DNA from: Gaiella sp038230035
Lineage (GTDB): Bacteria; Actinomycetota; Thermoleophilia; Gaiellales; Gaiellaceae
Length of the DNA: 64,000 nt
Assembly: GCA_038230035.1 (NCBI GenBank)
Contig: JBBRNX010000013.1
Coordinates: forward strand, 1 to 64,000
Direction of reading: 5' to 3'
Position numbers and translations under genes: made by a program. Below, piece by piece: positions 46,189 through 53,940 of this stretch (position 1 is its first letter; each line of letters starts with the position of its first letter). The notes below the pieces were generated by a model. It made no database searches and was not told where the DNA came from. It saw nothing but the letters and a program-made list of their open reading frames with translations.

Positions 46189-46931
46189 GAGCCGTCGCGC
46201 TGATCGGCGCCCGCGGCGGCTCCGAGCGGGTTCCGGGCAAGAACATCCGCCGCCTCGCCGGTCATCCGCTGCTTGCCTACGCGATCGAGACCTCGCGGCA
46301 GGCGGGCGTCTTCGAGCGGGTCATCGTCTCGACAGACTCCGAACAGATCGCCGACGTCGCCCGCTGGTACGGCGCGGACGTCCCGTTCATGAGGCCTCCC
46401 GAGTACGCAACCTCGGCGTCCCCCGACATCGAGTGGATCACGGATCTGCTGAGGAAGCTGCCGGAGAGCTACGACGTGTTCGCGATCGTCCGCGCCACGA
46501 ACCCGTTCCGGGGCCCCGACGTGATCCGCCGCGGGTTCGAGCAGCTCGTTGCGACGCCCGAGGCCGACTCGGTGCGTGCCGTCGAGCTTGTGAAACAGCA
46601 TCCGGGGAAGATGTGGGAGCTAGCCGATGACGGTCGCACCATGACGCCGCTCCTCGACCAGTCGCATCTCGACGTCGCGTGGCATGCCGGCCAGTACCAG
46701 GCGCTGCCGCGCGTCTACTCGCAGAACAGCGCGCTCGAGATCGCGTGGACGCGTGTCGTGGCCGAGACCGGGACGCGTGAGGGCCGTGTTCTCGCACCGT
46801 TCCTGACCCAGGGCTACGAAGGGTTCAACGTCGACGACGAGGACGACTGGGCACGGGCGGAGACCCTCGTCGCGAGTGGCGCCGCGACGCTGCCCGCCGT
46901 CGACCGCGACCCGTATCCTGCGGCCGCATGA
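46185..46931 (+). CDS. CMP-sugar (acylneuraminate) cytidylyltransferase
   Basis: A 248-residue NeuA-like enzyme that activates a 3-deoxy-ulosonic acid with CTP. The nucleotide loop ALIGARGGSERVPGKNIRRL, IVSTDSEQIADVA and RATNPFRGPDVI are family landmarks, and HPGKMWELADDG and YSQNSALEIAW follow. There is no C-terminal extra domain. Gene order after the synthase and phosphatase supports a CMP-activated product. Start GTG (GTGA) and stop both overlap neighbours by four bases. Confidence 0.87.
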   Translation: MRAVALIGARGGSERVPGKNIRRLAGHPLLAYAIETSRQAGVFERVIVSTDSEQIADVARWYGADVPFMRPPEYATSASPDIEWITDLLRKLPESYDVFAIVRATNPFRGPDVIRRGFEQLVATPEADSVRAVELVKQHPGKMWELADDGRTMTPLLDQSHLDVAWHAGQYQALPRVYSQNSALEIAWTRVVAETGTREGRVLAPFLTQGYEGFNVDDEDDWARAETLVASGAATLPAVDRDPYPAAA

Positions 46932-48094
46932 AGGTCGCGAACCTGGAAACGCTGTTCTGCGACGCCGGTTGGCGCCCCTGGATCTTCCTCAAGGCCACGA
47001 CCGACGACGGCCTTGTCGGCTGGGCCGAGATCACCGACTCGCACGGCTCCCCTCGTGGTCTCGCGGGGATCGTCGAGGACCTCGCGCTGCTCGTCGTGGG
47101 CCGCGACCCACGGGCGGTGGAGCGCATCTACTGGGATCTGTACCGCCACACGCGCCAGAGCCCGGGCTCGGTCATCGCGAAGGCTCTCGCCGGGATCGAG
47201 AATGCCCTCCTTGACCTAAAGGCGAAAGCGCTCGGGATTCCCGTGTACGAGCTGTTTGGCGGGCCGACGCGCGACTCGGTGCCTCTGTACTGGTCGCACT
47301 GCGGCACGACGCGTGCCCGCGCCTGGGAGGTCACCGGGACGCCCAAGCTCGCGAGCTACGCCGACGTCACGGAGCTTGGGCGGGAGGTCGTCGAGGCCGG
47401 CTACGGCTCGTTCAAGACCAACATTGTCGTGCCCGGCGAGGAGCCGCAGGTGCTGATGCCGGGGTTCGGAACCGGGGGTGGCACGGCGCGTGCGAGAGAG
47501 ATCGCCGGCCACCTCGTGCGTCTGCTCGAAGCCTTCGCGCAAGGAACGCTGGGCGCGGCGCAGCCGATCGTCGACCTCAACTTCAACCTCGAGCCCGAGG
47601 GCTGCCTGCGGGTCGCGCACGCGCTCGAGCCGCTCGACCTGGCATGGCTCGAGGTCGACCTCTACGACCCGGCCGCCCTTGCGCACGTCCGCCAGAGCAC
47701 GCGCATCCCGATCTGCTCCGGCGAGAACCTCTACGGCGCGCGTGCCTTCCGTCCGTTCTTCGAGGCGGTCGCAATGGACGTGGCCTCGGTGGACGTGATC
47801 TGGAACGGCTTCCACCAGGCGAAGAAGGTCGCCGACCTCGCCGAGACGTTCGAGGTCACCTGCGCGCCTCACAACTACTACAGCCATCTCGCGACGTTCA
47901 TCTCGGCGCAGTGGTGCGCGGCCATCCCGAACGCACGCATCCTCGAGATCGACGTCGACGACGTGCCCTGGAAAGACGAGCTCGTCACTGCGTTGCCGGC
48001 GATCGCGGGCGGCGAGCTCACGATCCCCACCGCGCCCGGCTGGGGCGCCGATGTGAACGAGCACGTTCTGCGGCAGCACCCCTGGCCGCGCTAG
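46928..48094 (+). CDS. Enolase-superfamily sugar acid dehydratase (mandelate-racemase type)
   Basis: A 388-residue MR/MLE protein. The capping domain is followed by KALAGIENALLDLKAKALGI and YELFGG. The Lys segment is YGSFKTNIVV, and the metal ligands are PIVDLNFN (Asp), AWLEVDLYDP (Glu) and ICSGENLYG (Glu). The late VDVIWNG and CAPHNYYSH supply an Asp/His pair, the MR-subgroup pattern of acid sugar dehydratases. It would dehydrate a sugar acid to a 2-keto-3-deoxy acid. As the last gene of the seven-gene run, with a 4-base overlap, it is an odd member of a NeuB-type pathway. Confidence 0.85.
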   Translation: MKVANLETLFCDAGWRPWIFLKATTDDGLVGWAEITDSHGSPRGLAGIVEDLALLVVGRDPRAVERIYWDLYRHTRQSPGSVIAKALAGIENALLDLKAKALGIPVYELFGGPTRDSVPLYWSHCGTTRARAWEVTGTPKLASYADVTELGREVVEAGYGSFKTNIVVPGEEPQVLMPGFGTGGGTARAREIAGHLVRLLEAFAQGTLGAAQPIVDLNFNLEPEGCLRVAHALEPLDLAWLEVDLYDPAALAHVRQSTRIPICSGENLYGARAFRPFFEAVAMDVASVDVIWNGFHQAKKVADLAETFEVTCAPHNYYSHLATFISAQWCAAIPNARILEIDVDDVPWKDELVTALPAIAGGELTIPTAPGWGADVNEHVLRQHPWPR

Positions 48095-48099
48095 ACCAT

Positions 48100-51000
48100 C
48101 TAGCCCGGTTCGGCTCGCTCGCCGAGCAGCGCCCCTAGAGCAAACAGCACGAACGCCGGCGCGACCGGCAGCATGAAATGCCTGTCAGCGAGCAGGCCGA
48201 GACCGTTGAAGACCACGACCACGAGCGCCGCGGACGCGATAGCGATCAACGCACCCGTCCCGCGAGGACGGCGTCGAACGAGCGCGACCAGGCCGACTAC
48301 GAGCCAAAGCAGCGCGGGCGGATAGCGGTGAGAAAGCCGGTTGAGGAGCGTTCCTAGTGACCGGTTGCCCGTGCGCGTCGGAAAGGAATGCTCGAGCCGC
48401 GTCTGCTCCCCGACGATACGTGTGAACGCCTGCTGTTGCGATCGGACCGCGAACACGAAGTGGTGCGTCGTCGGCCCGGTCCAGACGTCGCGGATGCTGT
48501 TGTCGGGCCGCGAGATCCAGGAGCTCTGACCCGCGGGGATCGACTCGCCCTCGCCCGGTGCCGGCAGTCGTCTCCCATTCACGACGATGGTCGCCGTTGA
48601 GCCCTCGCCAGGCTTGCCGGTTGTCGGTGTCGCGGCGACAGTCCGGTACACAGGCGCGGTGAGCTGCGTCCAAATGGTGTGCGCCGCACCCGAGGCGTAC
48701 GCGCCCGGGTGCTTGCGGATCGCCTCGAACGCTGCGTCGCGGAGAGTCGAGTAGGCGCTCTTCCAGCCCCAGGTCTGGTCGGAGAGGGTGTAGAGATCCT
48801 CGTGCTCGCGGAAGCTCGGCGAGGAGAAGAACCGGTCGCTGGTGATCCCGTAGGACTTGTACGGGTCGCGCGTGAGGAGGCGCTGCTCGACGGCTGCCCC
48901 GAGCCGCAGCGACGCGGGCCCGTTCGCGGGCGAGACGATCTTGTCGCGCAGGAAAACCTGGTAGAAGGGAACGAGCGCGTTGCCACCGCGTGCCAGCGTG
49001 TAGTCGCCGTAACGCCAGCCGTTCTGCAGCGACCACGCGCCGAGCGGCACGATCGCCGCAGCGGCGAGTGCGGCCGTCCATCTCAGCCGGTCGCGCGGGG
49101 CGCCCTTCAGGAACAGCGGGAACACGGCGACGACCAGAAGCACAGCGTTGCCGGGTCGGGTCAGCGCGAGCAGCGCCACCCCGAGGCCGACGAGTGCGAA
49201 GCGGACTGACGACGGCGCGCGCGCGGCCCGGGTGATCGCGAAGGCGAACGCGGCGAACACGGTCGCCATTACGGGCTCGCTCGCGAGTTCGTGGAAGATC
49301 AGCCCGTACCCGGGGAACGCCAGGAGCGCCACGGCTGTGGCAATCGCCACACGTCGTCCGAATGCGAATGCTGCCGCGCTCCACAGAACGATCGAGCCGG
49401 CGAACAGCACAGCCGCGAAGGGCTCCGCAAGCACGCCACCGTGGATGTCGAGAGCCGTGCCGACGACGGCGCCCGTCAGCGGTGTTCGGAACAGCGGCGC
49501 CCAGGGCAGCAGCGGATGCCGGTCGAGCAGCTGCACGTACGACAGCAGGTACTCGTCGAGATCGCGGCCTGCGGAGAGTGGCCACGCGATTGCCTGCAAG
49601 GCGTAGACCCCGAGGCCAGCGACGAACAGGCCGATCGCGCTTCGCCATGTCCCCGCGACGCTTTCGAGCCATGCGATTCCGCGCCGTACCCTCTGCGTTC
49701 CCGGCTCCGTCGCCGTGCTCGTGCCGGCCAGACCGACTGCGCCGAACACGATGAACGCGGGGATCAGCGGTACCGCGAACTCGACGATCGGGTAGTCGGA
49801 AAGCGCTTCGAAGAGCAGGATCAGCAAGCCCGTTGCAGCAAGCGCGGCAGCTGTCACCGCGTGAGCAGGACGCCGTACGCGTAGTCCGACGAGCCCGGCG
49901 ACCAGCCAGAGCAAGGCCGGCGGGAAGAGCTTGGACGAGCGCGAGAACGCGCGGGTGAGGGTCGCGTTCCCGTGGTAGATCGGGACGCGAGCGCCGAGCC
50001 GCGCTGCAGCGGCCTGCACCGCGTCGTAGCGCGCCTGCTGGCCGGGCTTCGCGAAGACGAGGTGATGCTCCGTCGCGGAGGTCCACACCTCGCGGATGTG
50101 GCCGTCGGGCGTCGCCAGGTACGCGCCTTCGTGCGCCGTCGGGACGAGATCGCCTTCGGACGGCGTCGGCAGGCCGCCGGCCGGAGCGCGGCTGGAAGTC
50201 GGAGCCGCGGGCCCGGCCGGCACGGCGAGCGCGACGAACAGCGGGTGCGTGAGCTCGAAGAGGAGGGTGTGTGTGACCCCGCGCGCGTAGGTGCCCGGGT
50301 GCGCGCGGATGGCCTCGACGCCGGCGTCGAACAGGACGCTGTAGTTGTCGTCCCAGCCGAAGGTGCGGTCGGAGAGGCTGAGGAGGTCGGCGAACTCGCG
50401 ATCCTTGCCGCGCGCGAAGAACGCCTGCGAGGTGACGCCGTAGGCGCGGTATGGCTGCTCTGTGAGGATGTGCGCTTCGACTGCGGTGGCGAGCTTGCGC
50501 GAGGCCGGGCCGTTCGCGGGCGAGACGATGTGGTCGGTCGTGAACGCTCGGAAGAACGGCAGGTACGCGACGCCGCGCCGCGCGACCGTGTAGTCGCCGT
50601 AGCGCAGACCGTTGTTCAGCGTCCACCCGCCGAGCAGGACGATCGCGACCGCTGCGCAAGCGCCCAGGCAGAGCAGCCGGCGACGCCACGGCAGGGGGCG
50701 GAGCAGCGGGATTAGGGCGACCATGATCAGCAACTGACTCTCGGGACGCGTGAGCGCCGCGAGAGCCACCGTCAGGCCAAGCAGAGCGAACCGCCTAGGG
50801 GACGGCTGCACCATCGCGCGTACGAATGCGAGCCCGAATGCTGCGAACGCTGCTGCGAACACCGCGTTGCTCGAGAGCCCGTGGAAGAGGATCGTGTAGC
50901 CGGGGAAGAGGAGCAGTGCCGCAGCGGTCACAAGCGCGACGCGGTGGCCGAAGACGAGTGCGGTCCGCGTCCAGGCGACGACCGAAAGGGCGAACAAGAG

Positions 51001-51279
51001 CGCCATCACGACCAGCGCGCCCCAGCCGCCGGCGACATCCAAAGGCGCCCCGATCACGAGCGGTGCGACGGGCGTGCGGAACAGCATCGACATCGGGAAC
51101 ACCGAGTGCCAGTCGCCGCTCTGCACGTAGAACCAGAGGTAGTCGCCGAAATCGCGGCCAGGTTGCACCGGCAGCGCAATGCTGACGATGGCGAACTGTG
51201 CGATAGCGAGACCGAAGACCAGAGCGGCCCCGCGGGCGGTGCCGACCGCTTGCTCGAGTTTGCTCAGGAATCCGCGCAC
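48100..51279 (-). CDS. Fused double GT-C-like membrane glycosyltransferase
   Basis: A 1059-residue protein made of two homologous halves (about 1-530 and 535-1059), each with about ten helices and a soluble end. Both halves carry GRD..(D/E)YL..YVQ..., LFRTP.....(V/I)GA.LD, the IVSPANGPAS..L..AVE segment and FPPALLWLVAGLVGL or YPPALLWLVVGLVAL. A single-unit relative is encoded at 60010-61620. The Asp/Glu pair after GRD may be the GT-C donor site. It probably adds two sugars or acts as a pseudo-dimer outside the membrane. It lies on the minus strand between operons and converges with the enolase-type gene with a five-base gap. Confidence 0.8.
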   Translation of the reverse strand: MRGFLSKLEQAVGTARGAALVFGLAIAQFAIVSIALPVQPGRDFGDYLWFYVQSGDWHSVFPMSMLFRTPVAPLVIGAPLDVAGGWGALVVMALLFALSVVAWTRTALVFGHRVALVTAAALLLFPGYTILFHGLSSNAVFAAAFAAFGLAFVRAMVQPSPRRFALLGLTVALAALTRPESQLLIMVALIPLLRPLPWRRRLLCLGACAAVAIVLLGGWTLNNGLRYGDYTVARRGVAYLPFFRAFTTDHIVSPANGPASRKLATAVEAHILTEQPYRAYGVTSQAFFARGKDREFADLLSLSDRTFGWDDNYSVLFDAGVEAIRAHPGTYARGVTHTLLFELTHPLFVALAVPAGPAAPTSSRAPAGGLPTPSEGDLVPTAHEGAYLATPDGHIREVWTSATEHHLVFAKPGQQARYDAVQAAAARLGARVPIYHGNATLTRAFSRSSKLFPPALLWLVAGLVGLRVRRPAHAVTAAALAATGLLILLFEALSDYPIVEFAVPLIPAFIVFGAVGLAGTSTATEPGTQRVRRGIAWLESVAGTWRSAIGLFVAGLGVYALQAIAWPLSAGRDLDEYLLSYVQLLDRHPLLPWAPLFRTPLTGAVVGTALDIHGGVLAEPFAAVLFAGSIVLWSAAAFAFGRRVAIATAVALLAFPGYGLIFHELASEPVMATVFAAFAFAITRAARAPSSVRFALVGLGVALLALTRPGNAVLLVVAVFPLFLKGAPRDRLRWTAALAAAAIVPLGAWSLQNGWRYGDYTLARGGNALVPFYQVFLRDKIVSPANGPASLRLGAAVEQRLLTRDPYKSYGITSDRFFSSPSFREHEDLYTLSDQTWGWKSAYSTLRDAAFEAIRKHPGAYASGAAHTIWTQLTAPVYRTVAATPTTGKPGEGSTATIVVNGRRLPAPGEGESIPAGQSSWISRPDNSIRDVWTGPTTHHFVFAVRSQQQAFTRIVGEQTRLEHSFPTRTGNRSLGTLLNRLSHRYPPALLWLVVGLVALVRRRPRGTGALIAIASAALVVVVFNGLGLLADRHFMLPVAPAFVLFALGALLGERAEPG

Positions 51280-51282
51280 GTA

Positions 51283-52992
51283 TCAGCCGCCGATCCGGAA
51301 GCCTTCGCCGATGCCGGCACCGCGCAGGCGCAGGTTCGGCTTCGGGTTCGGTGTGCAGAGGAGAGCACGCCAGCAAAGCTCTCCGCTGGTCGGGTGGTAG
51401 ATCACGAGGCCGGATCGCGTGGTGAACGCCGTCAGGGGCGCGATGGGAACGACCTCCGTGCCGAGCGGGCCGGTCTGGTTCGAGACGATGGGTCGATAGA
51501 CCCCTTTGTGGGCGACGAGGCCGAGCATCACGAGGAGCACGCAGGCGAGGCTCGAGTACGCGATCCTCCCCCGTCCGCGGGCGTCTGCGGGAAGTGCCCA
51601 GGCGAGCAGCGCGATCGACGGCAGCCAGAGCAACGCCATAGCGAACCGCGGGTCGGGCGCGTTGAAGAACCACACGACAAGAAGCGGTAGCGCCGGCAGG
51701 GTCATGACGAGCATCGGTGTTCGCCACGCGCGCCGCCGGTGAGCGTCGTCCGTCGACCGGCTTGCGAGCACGACGACGACGACAGCGAGAAGCAGGATCG
51801 GTCCGACAAGATCGACGTCGCCTTCGTGGCTCTTCAGCCACGGATGGAACCAGTGCCACGACGCGAGAACGACGTTCGGGTCGTCTCCGGGCGAGCGGGC
51901 CCAAGAGGTGACGAAGCGGTTCAGCCCATGGACAGCGCTCGTAGGCATCCGCCAGTCGACCGGGAGCCCCCCGATCGTCAGCGGGAACAGCGGGTAGCCG
52001 GAGAGCACGATCTGCCGGCCCATCCAGCCGAGCAACAGCGCTGACGGCAGCAGCAGGACGGCGCCGTTCGCACGCGAGACGATGTGGCCGCGCTTGACGA
52101 GGAGCATCCCGGCTCCGATGACCGCGAGCGGCCAGTACAGGGGCCGGGTCGTCGCGGCGAGGGAGAGGGTCGCGGCGGAGACGAGGGCCGGCGTCGCCCG
52201 AAAGCCGAACTCGAGGCACTCCACGAGGTAGAGCATCCCGATCACGACGAGCACGAACGCGGCGAAGTCGAGATCCGGGTTGTTGATCCGGCTTCCCTTG
52301 CCGCCGACGATCGCGACGGGCAGCACGGGCAGGAGCAGCAGCGCGACACGGGTGGTGAACGAGGGCATTCGCGGTCCCGGTAGCCGCCGTACGAAACGCC
52401 AGGCGACGTCGCCGAGCAGCATCGCGGCGAGCAGGCCGTTCACGATGTGGAAACCGATGCGCGCGAAAGGGCCGTGATCGACGAACGAGACGAGCAGCAG
52501 GTGGCCGTTCCCAGCTCCTAGCCGGCCGTGCAGGTTGCCGAGCCCTGGGATAGCCCGGAAGTGGGTCGCGTATTCGATCGCCTGGAAGTGGTACAGACCG
52601 AGGTCGTAGTAGAACGCCCCCGCGAGCGAGCGATTGGCGAGCCACAGGATTGCGACGCCGACCCCGGCCACGACCGGCCACCGCAGCGAAATGCGCCTCA
52701 TACGGCTACTCGCGCGGGCAGCCAAGATGGCTCCCGCCGACGCCACGACGAGCGGCAGGATCCACGCCTTCCAGGTGATCGCTGACGCGAGATTCCAGAT
52801 CTGGAGGTATGTGACCAGGGCTGCCAGCCCGATCCACAGGTCGGCCGGCTTGGGTTTGTCGTCGGGGCGGCTCCCGGTTGCGATCAGCAGCGCACGTCTG
52901 GTCGTATGCCCCACGGCTGCGATGAGCGCCCCGAGGCAGATCCACGCCGCCACGACGGCCAGCGTCGGCGGGACGATGTCTACGACGTGCAC
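51283..52992 (-). CDS. LIC_10190-like polytopic membrane protein
   Basis: A 569-residue protein with about 12 helices. The stretch FYYDLGLYHFQAIEYATHFR followed by PGLGNLHGRLGAGNGHLLLV is the hallmark of LIC_10190-type proteins found in surface-glycan loci, thought to be GT-C-like or polymerase-like. The GKGSRINNPDLDFAAFVLV segment has further acidic residues in a loop. Function is not proven in any member known to me. A GTG at 52992 with GGGAG upstream is chosen; an ATG at 53025 is also possible. It is followed after three bases by the fused GT-C gene on the same strand. Confidence 0.72.
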   Translation of the reverse strand: MHVVDIVPPTLAVVAAWICLGALIAAVGHTTRRALLIATGSRPDDKPKPADLWIGLAALVTYLQIWNLASAITWKAWILPLVVASAGAILAARASSRMRRISLRWPVVAGVGVAILWLANRSLAGAFYYDLGLYHFQAIEYATHFRAIPGLGNLHGRLGAGNGHLLLVSFVDHGPFARIGFHIVNGLLAAMLLGDVAWRFVRRLPGPRMPSFTTRVALLLLPVLPVAIVGGKGSRINNPDLDFAAFVLVVIGMLYLVECLEFGFRATPALVSAATLSLAATTRPLYWPLAVIGAGMLLVKRGHIVSRANGAVLLLPSALLLGWMGRQIVLSGYPLFPLTIGGLPVDWRMPTSAVHGLNRFVTSWARSPGDDPNVVLASWHWFHPWLKSHEGDVDLVGPILLLAVVVVVLASRSTDDAHRRRAWRTPMLVMTLPALPLLVVWFFNAPDPRFAMALLWLPSIALLAWALPADARGRGRIAYSSLACVLLVMLGLVAHKGVYRPIVSNQTGPLGTEVVPIAPLTAFTTRSGLVIYHPTSGELCWRALLCTPNPKPNLRLRGAGIGEGFRIGG

Positions 52993-53081
52993 GGCGTTTC
53001 TCCCGTCAAGCTGGCCATGATGCACCGGCGGTCAGACGCGCGCCGCGGGCTGCCAACCGTAGCGTGTGGAATCATGGTTCG

Positions 53082-53921
53082 ATGGCGGGCACGGGGCCAA
53101 AGCGGATCTTGCGCGGCGCCGGACGGCGGCTCGTGCTCAAGGCCGCGCCGCATCTCGGGCTGACGGCGTACGACCCGACCTGGGACTTTCCGGCCGATCT
53201 CGACAAGCTGGCCGAGTACTCGACAAGCAGCGTCCGCGTGCAGGACAACCGCGCGACGACGGTCGAGGACGGCAGCGCTCGCGACCTGACGATAACCGTC
53301 GACGGTCTCGCGAACGTGATCGGCGAACGCTTCAAGGGAGCCCGTGTCCTGGAGGTCGGCCCGAAGTACGGCATCCACTCCCTCTGGCTCGACCGGCAGC
53401 TCCAACCGTCAGAGCTCGTGTTCAGCGACTTCGCCTCCGATCGCCCGCTGCACGACCAGTGGAGCCACGAACTGCGCTCCCCGCACCGCTTCGTCTACGG
53501 CGATCTGCGCTCTGCCGAGGAGCTCGCGGCGCTCGAGCCTTTCGATCTGACCTTGTTCCTGGGTGTTCTCTATCACTCCGTGTATCACCTGCCTCTCCTC
53601 TCGATGCTCAACCGCGTGACCCGGCTGGGCGCCACGATGCTGCTCGAGACGACGTACGACCGCCGGCCCGATACGAGCGTGCGTCTCCGTTGGCCCGCGA
53701 AGAACCTGAAGGCGAAGGCGGTGCCGACTGTCAGCGCGTTGCGGCTGATGCTCGCGTGGACGGGTTGGCGGCGAGTGACGCGCTATGCCGACTATCGCCC
53801 CGGCTCCAGCGAACTGCTCCTCGAATGCGAGAAGACCGACGAGATCGCGGGCGACGCATCCGATTTCAGCGAGCTAGTCGTCCCGCAGCGCCCGCCGGTC
53901 GATCTGCTGGCAAATCGCTGA
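53082..53921 (+). CDS. Class I SAM-dependent methyltransferase
   Basis: A 279-residue protein with motif I ARVLEVGPKYGIHSLWLD (E.G...G), an acidic motif II (FSDFASD) and GDLRSAEEL, LFLGVLYHSVYHLP as motif IV. It has the layout of small-molecule or sugar methyltransferases. The N-terminal 80 residues are less conserved. In this locus it may methylate a sugar of the surface glycan or its lipid-linked precursor. ATG at 53082. It is 19 bases upstream of the transketolase gene, so one operon is likely. Confidence 0.8.
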   Translation: MAGTGPKRILRGAGRRLVLKAAPHLGLTAYDPTWDFPADLDKLAEYSTSSVRVQDNRATTVEDGSARDLTITVDGLANVIGERFKGARVLEVGPKYGIHSLWLDRQLQPSELVFSDFASDRPLHDQWSHELRSPHRFVYGDLRSAEELAALEPFDLTLFLGVLYHSVYHLPLLSMLNRVTRLGATMLLETTYDRRPDTSVRLRWPAKNLKAKAVPTVSALRLMLAWTGWRRVTRYADYRPGSSELLLECEKTDEIAGDASDFSELVVPQRPPVDLLANR

Positions 53922-53940
53922 CGAGCTACCGTCTTCCCCG

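Noticed and set aside
48185..52681. Long alternative frames within the two large minus-strand membrane proteins
   Set aside because: They overlap well-supported hydrophobic proteins with clear motifs, and are Arg/Pro-rich shadows.
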